Source: an uncultured Eubacteriales bacterium (GTDB taxonomy: Bacteria; Bacillota; Clostridia; Oscillospirales; Acutalibacteraceae). From it: DNA of 23,323 bases. The stretch covers positions 1 to 23,323 of the forward strand of contig CAKTTT010000014.1 of the NCBI GenBank assembly GCA_934615635.1, given 5' to 3'. Within the stretch, counting starts at the first letter, position 1, and each line of letters starts with the position of its first letter. Of this stretch, positions 6,538-14,442 are shown piece after piece. Under the pieces are notes generated by a model, which did not search any database, was not told the DNA's origin, and saw only the letters and a program-made list of their open reading frames with translations. A program made the position numbers and the translations under genes.

Positions 6538-9500
6538 ATCCATCCATCCGCAAGGTCATGGTCATCGGCTCCGGGCCGATCGTCATCGGCCAGGCGGCCG
6601 AATTCGATTACGCCGGCACCCAGGCCTGCCGCGCTCTGAAGGAGGAGGGCCTGGAGGTGGTGCTGGTCAATTCCAACCCCGCCACCATCATGACCGACCA
6701 GCATATGGCGGATAAAATTTATATCGAGCCGCTGACCCTGGACATCGTCAAGCGGATCATCGAAAAGGAGCGGCCGGACAGCCTGCTTTCCACCCTGGGA
6801 GGGCAGACGGGGCTGACTCTGTCCATGCAGCTCGCCAAGGAGGGCTTTCTGGAGAAGCAGGATGTGCGGCTGCTGGGCGCCCGGCCGGAAACCATCGACA
6901 AGGCGGAGGACCGCCAGCTATTCAAGGATACCATGGAAGCGATTGGACAGCCGGTGATCCCCTCCGAGGTGGTCACCGACCTGGAAGCGGCCATGGCTTT
7001 CGCGGAGGGGATCGGCTACCCCGTCATCGTCCGGCCCGCCTTCACCCTGGGAGGCAGCGGCGGCGGCATCGCGGCCACGCCGGAGGAGCTGCGGGAGATC
7101 GCCGGCAACGGCCTGCGGATGTCCCCCATCCATCAGATTCTGGTAGAAAAGGGGATCGCCGGCTGGAAGGAGATCGAATTCGAGGTCATGCGGGACAGCC
7201 GGGGCAACGTCATCACCGTGTGCAGCATGGAAAACTTCGACCCGGTGGGCGTGCATACCGGCGACAGCATCGTCGTCGCCCCCACCGTCACCCTGTCGGA
7301 TAAGGAATACCAGATGCTCCGCACCGCGGCGCTGGACATCATCACCGCCCTGGAGGTGGAGGGGGGCTGCAACTGCCAGTTCGCCCTGCATCCCGACAGC
7401 TTCGAGTACGCGGTGATCGAGGTCAATCCCCGGGTATCCCGTTCCTCCGCCCTGGCCTCCAAGGCCACCGGCTATCCCATCGCCAAGGTGGCGGCCAAAA
7501 TCGCGGTGGGCTACACCCTGGATGAGATCCGCAACGCGGTCACCGGCACCACCTACGCCTGCTTCGAACCGGCGCTGGATTACGTGGTGGTGAAGATGCC
7601 CAAGTGGCCCTTCGACAAGTTCGTTTACGCCCAGCGGACCCTGGGCACCCAGATGAAGGCCACCGGCGAGGTCATGGCCATCGGCCAGAGCTTTGAGGAG
7701 GCGATGATGAAGGCGGTTCGAGGGGCGGAGATCGGCCGCGACAGCCTCCTCACCCCCGGCCTGGTGGCCCTGTCCGACGGGGAGGTCCGGGAGAAACTGG
7801 CCGTCTGCGACGACAACCGGCTGTTCGTGATATATGAAGCCCTGCGCCGGGGCGTGACGCCGGAGGAGATCCACGCCGTCACCAGGATCGACCGCTGGTT
7901 CCTCTGCAAGCTGCGCCATCTTGCCGAGATGGACCGGCTGCTGGAGGCGGGGCCCCTGGACGCCGCTCTCTACCGCCGGGCCAAGCGGCTGGGCTATCCC
8001 GACAAGGTGATCGCCCGCCTGAGCGGCGGGGATATCGAGGCGGCCGGCGGACCGCTGCCTCCCGTCTATAAAATGGTGGATACCTGCGCGGCGGAGTTTG
8101 CCGCCCAGACCCCCTATTTTTATGGCTGCGCCGAGGGGGAAAACGAGGCGGCGGCATTTATCGCCGCCCATCCCACCGGCCGCAAAACGGTGATCGTCTT
8201 CGGCTCCGGCCCCATCCGGATAGGGCAGGGCATCGAGTTTGACTACGCCTCCGTCCACTGCGTCTGGGCGCTGAAGGAAGCGGGCTACGACGTGGTGATC
8301 GTCAACAACAACCCGGAAACGGTTTCCACCGATTTCGACACCGCCGACCGGCTGTACTTCGAGCCCCTCACCGAGGAGGACGTGGCGGGCATCATCCGCA
8401 CCGAGCGGCCCTACGGCGTGGTGGTGGCCTTCGGGGGACAAACGGCCATCAAGCTCACCAAATTTCTCAGCCGCAGCGGGGTGCGGATCCTGGGCACCTC
8501 CGCCGACAGCATCGACCGGGCGGAGGACCGGGAACGGTTCGACGAGCTGCTGGAGGAGCTGGAAATCAAGCGTCCCCAGGGTTTCACCGTCATGTCGGCG
8601 GAAGAGGCGCTCCGGGTGGCCGACCGGATCGGCTATCCCGTGCTGCTGCGTCCCTCCTACGTGCTGGGCGGGCAGAACATGATCATCGCCTTCACCCCCG
8701 ACGACGTGAAGGAATACATGGCCATCATCCTGCGGCAGAACATCGAAAACCCGGTGCTGGTGGACAAATACCTGATGGGCACCGAGCTGGAGGTGGATGC
8801 CATCTGCGATGGGGAGGACGTCCTCATTCCGGGCATTATGGAGCATGTGGAGCGGGCGGGCATCCATTCCGGCGATTCCATCGCCGTCTATCCCGCCTGG
8901 AACATCGACGACCGGCAGCGGGAGCGGATCGTGGACTGCTCCAGACGATTGGCGGTGTCCCTGGAAACCAGGGGCCTGATCAATATTCAGTATCTGATTT
9001 ATCAGGATGAGCTGTACGTCATCGAGGTCAACCCCCGCTCCTCCCGGACCATCCCCTATATCAGCAAGGTCACCGGCGTGCCCATGGTGGATCTGGCCAC
9101 CCGGGCCATGCTGGGAGAGAAGCTGGCCGACATGGGTTACGGCACCGGCCTATACAAAACTTCCGCCTATGTGGCGGTGAAGGTGCCGGTTTTCTCCTTT
9201 GAAAAGCTCACCAACGTGGATACCCATCTGGGACCGGAGATGAAATCCACCGGCGAGGTGCTGGGCATTGCCGGCACCCGGGACGAGGCGCTGTACAAGG
9301 GCTTGATCGCCGCCGGCTACCGCCTGGAGAAAAAAGGGGGCGTCTTCCTCACCGTCCGGGATTCGGACAAGGCGGAGATCGCCGACGTGGCCAAAAAATA
9401 CCACGAGCTGGGCTTCGCGCTCTACGCCACGGCGGGCACCGCGGCGGTGCTGCGCCGCCGGGGGCTGCCGGTGACGGAGGTGAGGAAGATCCACGAATCC

Positions 9501-10577
9501 GCCGACAATCCTCTGGCCCTGCTGGAAAGCGGCAGGGTGAACATCATCGTCTCCACCTCCTCCAGGGGGCGGATCCCCACCCTGGACGATGTGAAGATCC
9601 GCCGCAAAGCGGTGGAGCGGAGCATCCCCTGCCTGACCTCCCTCGATACCGCCGGGGTGGTGGCGGACAGCATCCGCAGCCGCTATTCCCCCCACTGCAC
9701 CGAGCTGGTGGACATCAACCACCTGCGCGGGGAACGGCCCCGGCTGGCCTTTACCAAAATGGAGGGCTGCGGCAACGATTATATTTATTTCAACTGCCTG
9801 GATCAGAGGATCGACAATCCCGAGGGGCTGTCCATCCGGCTGGCGGATCGGCACAAGGGCATTGGGGGAGACGGCGCGGTGCTGATCTGCCCCTCCGACG
9901 TGGCGGACGCGAAAATGCGGATGTTCAACCTGGACGGCAGCGAGGGCAAGATGTGCGGCAACGCCATCCGCTGCGTGGGCAAGTACCTGTACGATAACGG
10001 CATCTGCCGCAAGGAGGAACTGACCATCGACACCCTCAGCGGCATAAAGCGGCTGTGGCTGCACAAATACAACGGCGTCGTGCGGCGGGCCACGGTGGCT
10101 ATGGGCCCGGCGGAGCTGCGGCCGGAGAAGATCCCGGTGAGGCTGCCCGGCGGCCTGGCGGTGGATCGGCCGGCGGTGCTGGCGGGGACGGAATACCGGA
10201 TCACCTGCGTGTCCATGGGCAACCCCCACTGCGTTATCTTCTGCGACGAGCCGGATCTGCTGGAGCTGGAAAAAATCGGTCCGGCCATCGAGTGCGATCC
10301 CCTCTTCCCCGAGCGGGTGAATGTGGAGTTCATCGCCGTGCTGGACGATCACACCCTGAAAATGCGGGTGTGGGAGCGGGGGAGCGGAGAAACCTGGGCC
10401 TGCGGCACCGGCGCCTGCGCGGCGGCGGTGGCGGCGGTGGAAAACGGCTTCTGCCCCAAGGGGGAGGAGGTCACGGTCAAGCTCAAGGGGGGAGACCTGG
10501 TGATCCGCTACACCGATGAAACCGTCTATCTCACCGGCGGCGCGGAAAAGATTTACGACGGCGTGGTGGAATTGTGA
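6528..10577 (+). CDS. carB-dapF: CarB-DapF fusion: carbamoyl-phosphate synthase large subunit joined to diaminopimelate epimerase
   Basis: One uninterrupted ORF of 1349 codons. Residues 1 to about 1070 are a complete CarB: first ATP-grasp half from VIGSGPIVIGQAAEFDY, second half from about residue 553 (VFGSGPIRIGQGIEFDY), and the C-terminal MGS-like allosteric domain, ending HCTELVDIN. Residues from about 1072 to 1349 are a complete DapF of normal length, beginning RLAFTKMEGCGNDY. Both catalytic cysteines are present: Cys1143 in MCGNAIRC and Cys1292 in ACGTGACA. The linker is only a few residues, with no stop codon and no clear internal ATG plus ribosome site at the junction. CarB makes carbamoyl phosphate; DapF converts LL- to meso-diaminopimelate for lysine and peptidoglycan. 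These pathways are not otherwise linked, so the fusion is unexpected. The domain calls are very firm. Separate products from one mRNA, by cleavage or internal starts, are not excluded. Confidence 0.93.
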   Translation: MPLNPSIRKVMVIGSGPIVIGQAAEFDYAGTQACRALKEEGLEVVLVNSNPATIMTDQHMADKIYIEPLTLDIVKRIIEKERPDSLLSTLGGQTGLTLSMQLAKEGFLEKQDVRLLGARPETIDKAEDRQLFKDTMEAIGQPVIPSEVVTDLEAAMAFAEGIGYPVIVRPAFTLGGSGGGIAATPEELREIAGNGLRMSPIHQILVEKGIAGWKEIEFEVMRDSRGNVITVCSMENFDPVGVHTGDSIVVAPTVTLSDKEYQMLRTAALDIITALEVEGGCNCQFALHPDSFEYAVIEVNPRVSRSSALASKATGYPIAKVAAKIAVGYTLDEIRNAVTGTTYACFEPALDYVVVKMPKWPFDKFVYAQRTLGTQMKATGEVMAIGQSFEEAMMKAVRGAEIGRDSLLTPGLVALSDGEVREKLAVCDDNRLFVIYEALRRGVTPEEIHAVTRIDRWFLCKLRHLAEMDRLLEAGPLDAALYRRAKRLGYPDKVIARLSGGDIEAAGGPLPPVYKMVDTCAAEFAAQTPYFYGCAEGENEAAAFIAAHPTGRKTVIVFGSGPIRIGQGIEFDYASVHCVWALKEAGYDVVIVNNNPETVSTDFDTADRLYFEPLTEEDVAGIIRTERPYGVVVAFGGQTAIKLTKFLSRSGVRILGTSADSIDRAEDRERFDELLEELEIKRPQGFTVMSAEEALRVADRIGYPVLLRPSYVLGGQNMIIAFTPDDVKEYMAIILRQNIENPVLVDKYLMGTELEVDAICDGEDVLIPGIMEHVERAGIHSGDSIAVYPAWNIDDRQRERIVDCSRRLAVSLETRGLINIQYLIYQDELYVIEVNPRSSRTIPYISKVTGVPMVDLATRAMLGEKLADMGYGTGLYKTSAYVAVKVPVFSFEKLTNVDTHLGPEMKSTGEVLGIAGTRDEALYKGLIAAGYRLEKKGGVFLTVRDSDKAEIADVAKKYHELGFALYATAGTAAVLRRRGLPVTEVRKIHESADNPLALLESGRVNIIVSTSSRGRIPTLDDVKIRRKAVERSIPCLTSLDTAGVVADSIRSRYSPHCTELVDINHLRGERPRLAFTKMEGCGNDYIYFNCLDQRIDNPEGLSIRLADRHKGIGGDGAVLICPSDVADAKMRMFNLDGSEGKMCGNAIRCVGKYLYDNGICRKEELTIDTLSGIKRLWLHKYNGVVRRATVAMGPAELRPEKIPVRLPGGLAVDRPAVLAGTEYRITCVSMGNPHCVIFCDEPDLLELEKIGPAIECDPLFPERVNVEFIAVLDDHTLKMRVWERGSGETWACGTGACAAAVAAVENGFCPKGEEVTVKLKGGDLVIRYTDETVYLTGGAEKIYDGVVEL

Positions 10578-10604
10578 TCCCCCGCCTGGAAAGGACGAAG
10601 CGGT

Positions 10605-11783
10605 ATGCGCGTGAACGAGCATTATAAGGATTTGCAGGAAAGCTATTTGTTTTCCACCATCGCCCGGAAGGTGTCCGCCTATCAGGCGGCCCACCAGGAG
10701 GCGGATATCGTCCGGCTGGGCATCGGGGACGTGACCCGGCCCCTCTGCCCGGCGGTGGTGGAGGCCATGACCCAGGCGGTGCGGGAGATGGGAGAAGCCG
10801 CCACCTTCCGCGGCTACGGGCCGGAGCAGGGCTATGATTTTCTTCGGGACGCGGTGAAGGAGGAGTACGCCGGCCGGGGCGTCGCGCTGGAACGGGACGA
10901 AATCTTCATCAGCGACGGCGCCAAAAGCGACGTGGGCAACATCCTGGACCTGTTCGACCGGGACAACGCGGTGCTGGTGCCCGATCCGGTCTACCCGGTT
11001 TATGTGGACACCAACCTCATGGCGGGGCGGACCATCCTTTATCTGGACGCGGGGGAGGAGAACGGCTTCCTGCCCATGCCCGATCCGTCGGTGCGGGCGG
11101 ATCTGATCTATCTGTGCTCTCCCAACAACCCCACAGGCGCGGTATATACCAGGGAGCAACTGCGGCAATGGGTGGACTACGCCCGGGAATGCGGTGGGAT
11201 CATTCTGTTTGACGCCGCCTATGAGGCCTTTGTGGCGGACGCCGCCCTGCCTCGGAGCATTTTGGAGATTCCGGGGGCCCGGGAATGCGCCGTGGAGTTC
11301 TGCTCTCTTTCCAAAACCGCCGGCTTCACCGGCACCCGCTGCGGCTACACCGTGGTGCCCATGGAGCTGCAGGCCGGGGGGCTTTCCCTCAACCGTATGT
11401 GGCTGCGCCGCCAGACCACCAAGTTCAACGGCGTTTCCTATGTGGTGCAGCGGGGCGCGGCGGCGGTTTTCACGCCGGAGGGGCAGCGGCAGATCCGGGC
11501 GGACATCGATTACTATCGGGAAAACGCCCGGATAATCGCGGAGGCCATGCGGGAGATGGGCATCTGGTTCACCGGCGGGGAGAATTCCCCCTATATCTGG
11601 TTGAAATGTCCCGGCGGCCGGGAATCCTGGGAGTATTTCGATTATCTGCTGGAAAACGCCCGGGTGGTGGGAACCCCCGGAGCCGGTTTCGGCCGCAACG
11701 GCCGGAATTTTTTCCGGCTCACCGCTTTCGGCGATCACGAGCGGACAAGGGAAGCGATCCGGCGGATCCGGGCGTTGGGATGA
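10605..11783 (+). CDS. dapL: LL-diaminopimelate aminotransferase
   Basis: A 392-residue fold-type I PLP aminotransferase that converts tetrahydrodipicolinate and glutamate directly to LL-diaminopimelate, bypassing the acylated intermediates. Family motifs are LGIGDVTRPLCPAVVEAM near the N-terminus, FISDGAKSDVGNILDLF, SPNNPTGAVY, the PLP-binding Lys237 in SLSKTAGFTGTRCGY, and the C-terminal NFFRLTAFG. GGAAAGGA lies nine bases before the ATG, and the gene starts 27 bases after the CarB-DapF stop. Its product is the substrate of the DapF half of that fusion, so the two final steps to meso-DAP are adjacent. A hairpin follows about 35 bases after the stop. Confidence 0.94.
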   Translation: MRVNEHYKDLQESYLFSTIARKVSAYQAAHQEADIVRLGIGDVTRPLCPAVVEAMTQAVREMGEAATFRGYGPEQGYDFLRDAVKEEYAGRGVALERDEIFISDGAKSDVGNILDLFDRDNAVLVPDPVYPVYVDTNLMAGRTILYLDAGEENGFLPMPDPSVRADLIYLCSPNNPTGAVYTREQLRQWVDYARECGGIILFDAAYEAFVADAALPRSILEIPGARECAVEFCSLSKTAGFTGTRCGYTVVPMELQAGGLSLNRMWLRRQTTKFNGVSYVVQRGAAAVFTPEGQRQIRADIDYYRENARIIAEAMREMGIWFTGGENSPYIWLKCPGGRESWEYFDYLLENARVVGTPGAGFGRNGRNFFRLTAFGDHERTREAIRRIRALG

Positions 11784-11817
11784 GAGTACGACGCCCCTTC
11801 CTTCATTTGACTTGACG

Positions 11818-11857
11818 GACCCCCGAGCATGGGCTTTACAGCCCGCGCCCGGGGGTC
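11818..11857 (+). terminator. Large hairpin after dapL, likely terminator
   Basis: GACCCCCG pairs with CGGGGGTC over eight bases, and an inner GGGCT-TTAC-AGCCC stem sits in the loop. The following bases (TTGGCGTTGTTT) are a weak U-tract, so termination may be partial. Confidence 0.55.
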
Positions 11858-12240
11858 TTGGCGTTGTTTCGGCAAAGGAATCCATGGGCCGCCTCCCGGG
11901 GGCGAGCAGCGGGCTTTAGCGCGGGACAAGGGGGAGAGGGGCATGAACGGAATTTGGAGGCGGGGGAAAGGGCCGCTTAGGATAAGGCTTCTCTTCTGCG
12001 GTCCGCGTCCGGGATATCCGGACGCAGCTTGGGACGGTCTCCGAAGCCGCCCGAGGCTGCGGGAAAGTCGGCGCCCTCCGGCGTGGGGCGGCTGGCTAAG
12101 AGGTGAGGAAGGAGCGGGGAGGCGTCGTCGTTTTGCACGACGGAAGCGTGAAGCGCGGTTCTCTTATGCCCCCGGTTTGTTTGCCAGAAGGGTTTATGCG
12201 CCGCGATTGAACAATCCCTCCTGGACAAGGAGACGTATAC
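11858..12240. other. Noncoding stretch with hairpins between dapL and the Rieske gene
   Basis: No reading frame here shows a recognisable domain or a convincing start. The clearest structure is the hairpin GCGTCCGG-GATAT-CCGGACGC at 12005-12025, with flanking GTCC and GGAC that can extend it. A second, smaller hairpin, GTCGT/ACGAC, lies near 12125-12141. I find no good promoter for the downstream gene. Confidence 0.45.
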
Positions 12241-12264
12241 ATGCCGCCAAGGCGATTCTTTTAA
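12241..12264 (+). CDS. Seven-codon mini-ORF, possible leader peptide
   Basis: ATG follows AAGGAG with eight bases between, and the frame reads MPPRRFF then TAA, using the codons AGG and CGA for the two arginines. The stop is followed five bases later by an intrinsic terminator hairpin. A strong ribosome site, a tiny peptide and a terminator in a row are the features of an attenuation leader. Chance cannot be ruled out for so short an ORF. Confidence 0.3.
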   Translation: MPPRRFF

Positions 12265-12268
12265 AAAA

Positions 12269-12298
12269 CGGGCGCGCAGAGCATGAGCGCCCGCTTTT
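12269..12298 (+). terminator. Intrinsic terminator upstream of the Rieske gene
   Basis: The 7-base stem CGGGCGC/GCGCCCG closes an 11-base loop and is followed by CTTTT. AAAAAA precedes the stem, so it could work on both strands. It lies about 45 bases before the next gene. Confidence 0.65.
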
Positions 12299-12340
12299 CC
12301 GCGGCTTTTTCGTATGTTGCGGCCGGTTTGGGATATGCTA

Positions 12341-13897
12341 ATGCAAAAACCAACAAATGGGAGTGTCGCCGCAGTGGATTATCCATCGATCTGGCAGGAG
12401 GAAAAAGCGCCCCAGCCCTTCGCGGGCCAAACCGGGCTGCAGAAAAACGAATCAAAAACCTATGAAACGGTGATTGTGGGAGCGGGACTGTGCGGTCTGC
12501 TGACCGCCTATCGGCTGATGGAGAAGGGGGTCCATTCCATCGCCATTGTGGATGCGGGAGAGCTGGCGGGAGGGGTCACCGCCAGGACCACCGCCAAAAT
12601 CACCTCCCAGCACGGGCTGATCTACGACCGGCTGCTCCAAGGACTGGGAAGGGAAAAGGCCTGGGCGTATGCCCAGGCCAATCAGGAGGCGGTGGAAGCC
12701 TTCGCGGCGTTGGCGGAGCGGTTCCCCTGCGATTTCCGGCGCTGCGGCTCGGTGGTTTACGCCGCGGAGGAGAAGGATGCGGAGCAGGTGGAGCGGGAGC
12801 TGCAGGCGGCCCTGCGGGTGGGGCTTCCCGCCGCGCCGATGCGGGGGCAGCCGCTGCCCTTCCCGGTGGCGGCCGGGGTTCGGTTTGAGAATCAGGCCCG
12901 GTTCCATCCGCTGAAATTTGCCTATGCCCTGGCCGCCTGCCTGGCCCCCAAGGTGGATTTTTATCTGCACACCACAGCGCTGCATCCCCGCAAGGGAGGC
13001 GTGGACGGGGTGCTGCACACCACAGCGGGAACCCTTCACGCGGACAACGTGGTGGTGGCCACCCACTTTCCCTTTATGGACAAGCCCGGCTTCTATTTCG
13101 CCCGGGTGTGGCAGGAACGCTCCTATGTGTTGGCGATTCGGAACGTGCCGGCGCTGGAGGATCTTTACTGGGGCGCGGGGGAAAAGGGCTGGTCCTTCCG
13201 GCCCTGCGAGGGAGGGCTGCTGGTGGGCGGCGGCTCCCACAAATCCGGTCATGAGGGGCGGCAGGCCCATTTTGACCGGCTGGAGGCGGCCACCAAATCC
13301 TGGTATCCCCAGCGGGAGGTCACGGCGCAGTGGTCGGCCCAGGACTGCATGACCCACGACGGCATCCCGTATATCGGCCGGTATAAGCAGCTGGACGGGC
13401 AGTTGGCCGCCCGGGCGTTTGTGGCCACCGGCTTCAATAAATGGGGGATGACCGGCAGCATGGTGGCCGCGGACCTCATCAGCAGCGAGATCGCCGGCAG
13501 GGAAAGTCCTTACGCGGAGGTGTTCTCCCCTTCCCGGTTCGATCCCGGCATGAAGGCGAAGCGGTTCATCATGGAAAACACCGATATGCTGAAAAATTAT
13601 ATCGGCGGCTACATGGAGCTGCCGCCGGAAACCGCCGCCTCCCTGAAGCCGGGAGAGGGCCGGATCCTGCAGGTGGACGGCCAGCGGGTGGGAGCGTACA
13701 AGGACACCGACGGCACGATCTACACCGTCAAGCCGGTATGCACCCACATGGGCTGCATATTGGAATGGAACCAGGACGAGTGCTCCTGGGACTGTCCCTG
13801 TCACGGCTCCCGTTACGACGTTACCGGGAAGATCCTCAACAATCCCGCCCTGGAGCCCTTGGGGAAAACCACGCTGGGAGAGGAACAAGGGAAATAA
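12341..13897 (+). CDS. FAD-dependent oxidoreductase with C-terminal Rieske domain, YhfW-like
   Basis: A protein of about 518 residues. The N-terminal half is a DAO-type FAD domain (VIVGAGLCGLLTAYRLMEKG, then GGVTARTTAKITSQHG). The C-terminal 100 residues are a Rieske domain with ligands Cys467 and His469 (CTHMGC) and Cys485 and His488 (CPCHGS), plus Cys472 and Cys487 able to form the stabilising disulfide. This matches the Bacillus YhfW family, whose substrate is not known to me. No signal peptide or membrane segment is seen, so it is probably cytoplasmic. I chose the ATG at 12341; in-frame ATGs at 12335 and 12314 are alternatives, and none has a good ribosome site. The terminator just upstream implies its own, unseen, promoter or regulated readthrough. 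Confidence 0.85.
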   Translation: MQKPTNGSVAAVDYPSIWQEEKAPQPFAGQTGLQKNESKTYETVIVGAGLCGLLTAYRLMEKGVHSIAIVDAGELAGGVTARTTAKITSQHGLIYDRLLQGLGREKAWAYAQANQEAVEAFAALAERFPCDFRRCGSVVYAAEEKDAEQVERELQAALRVGLPAAPMRGQPLPFPVAAGVRFENQARFHPLKFAYALAACLAPKVDFYLHTTALHPRKGGVDGVLHTTAGTLHADNVVVATHFPFMDKPGFYFARVWQERSYVLAIRNVPALEDLYWGAGEKGWSFRPCEGGLLVGGGSHKSGHEGRQAHFDRLEAATKSWYPQREVTAQWSAQDCMTHDGIPYIGRYKQLDGQLAARAFVATGFNKWGMTGSMVAADLISSEIAGRESPYAEVFSPSRFDPGMKAKRFIMENTDMLKNYIGGYMELPPETAASLKPGEGRILQVDGQRVGAYKDTDGTIYTVKPVCTHMGCILEWNQDECSWDCPCHGSRYDVTGKILNNPALEPLGKTTLGEEQGK

Positions 13898-13906
13898 ATT
13901 TCAAGG

Positions 13907-13934
13907 GGAAACCCGCATAACCACGCGGTTTTCC
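13907..13934 (+). terminator. Imperfect hairpin after the Rieske gene
   Basis: GGAAACCCGC pairs with GCGGTTTTCC with one mismatch around an eight-base loop. The T-run lies inside the stem, so it is a weak terminator at best. It overlaps the candidate spoVAC promoter. Confidence 0.35.
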
Positions 13935-13943
13935 GGCAAAATA
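13914..13943 (+). promoter_or_regulatory. Candidate sigma-G promoter for spoVAC-spoVAD
   Basis: CGCATA, a 17-base spacer and CAAAATA resemble the forespore sigma-G elements (about TGMATA and CATACTA). The start of transcription would be near 13950, some 34 bases before spoVAC. In Bacillus the spoVA operon is sigma-G dependent, which supports the reading. Confidence 0.45.
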
Positions 13944-13983
13944 AGGCTGATAGCAATCTTTGCGGAAGAAAGGGTGTTTTTAG

Positions 13984-14427
13984 GTGGATGTGACAGGACA
14001 GGAATATAGGCAGATGAGCAAGCAGGCGGCGCCCAAGTCGCCGGTGCTTCTCAACTGCATCAAGGCCTTCCTGGTGGGCGGGCTGATCTGCACCATCGGC
14101 CAGGTGGAGGTGAACCTCCTGGTGAACGCGGGGATGGAGATCAAGGATGCGCGGCTGCTCTGCTCGGTTTCCCTGGTGCTGCTGAGTATCATTCTCACCG
14201 GCTTCAACGTGTACGACAATATCGCCAAGCACGCGGGAGCGGGCACCCTGGTGCCCATCACCGGCTTTGCCAACGCCGTGGCGTCCCCGGCCATCGAGTT
14301 CAAAACCGAGGGGCTGGTCACCGGCCTGGGGGCCAAGATGTTCATTATCGCCGGGCCGGTACTGGTTTACGGCATCACGGCGGCGACCATATACGGACTC
14401 ATCCGGTATATCGCCGGGTTGTTTTAG
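13984..14427 (+). CDS. spoVAC: Stage V sporulation protein AC
   Basis: A 147-residue integral membrane protein with the SpoVAC signature: NCIKAFLVGGLICTIGQ, then the second hydrophobic segment VSLVLLSIILTGFNVYDNIA, then GAGTLVPITGFANAVASPAI, and a final membrane segment ending GLIRYIAGLF. SpoVA proteins form the inner-membrane channel that moves dipicolinic acid into the developing spore and out on germination. I take the GTG at 13984 as start, because MDVTGQEY matches the usual N-terminus better than a later ATG at 14014. AAAGGG lies about ten bases before it. It is followed 15 bases later by spoVAD. Confidence 0.93.
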   Translation: MDVTGQEYRQMSKQAAPKSPVLLNCIKAFLVGGLICTIGQVEVNLLVNAGMEIKDARLLCSVSLVLLSIILTGFNVYDNIAKHAGAGTLVPITGFANAVASPAIEFKTEGLVTGLGAKMFIIAGPVLVYGITAATIYGLIRYIAGLF

Positions 14428-14442
14428 GAAGGAGGGAGCCAT

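Noticed and set aside
12404..12470. Sporulation or twin-arginine signal at the start of the FAD/Rieske protein
   Set aside because: The N-terminus has no RR motif and no hydrophobic core before the FAD site.
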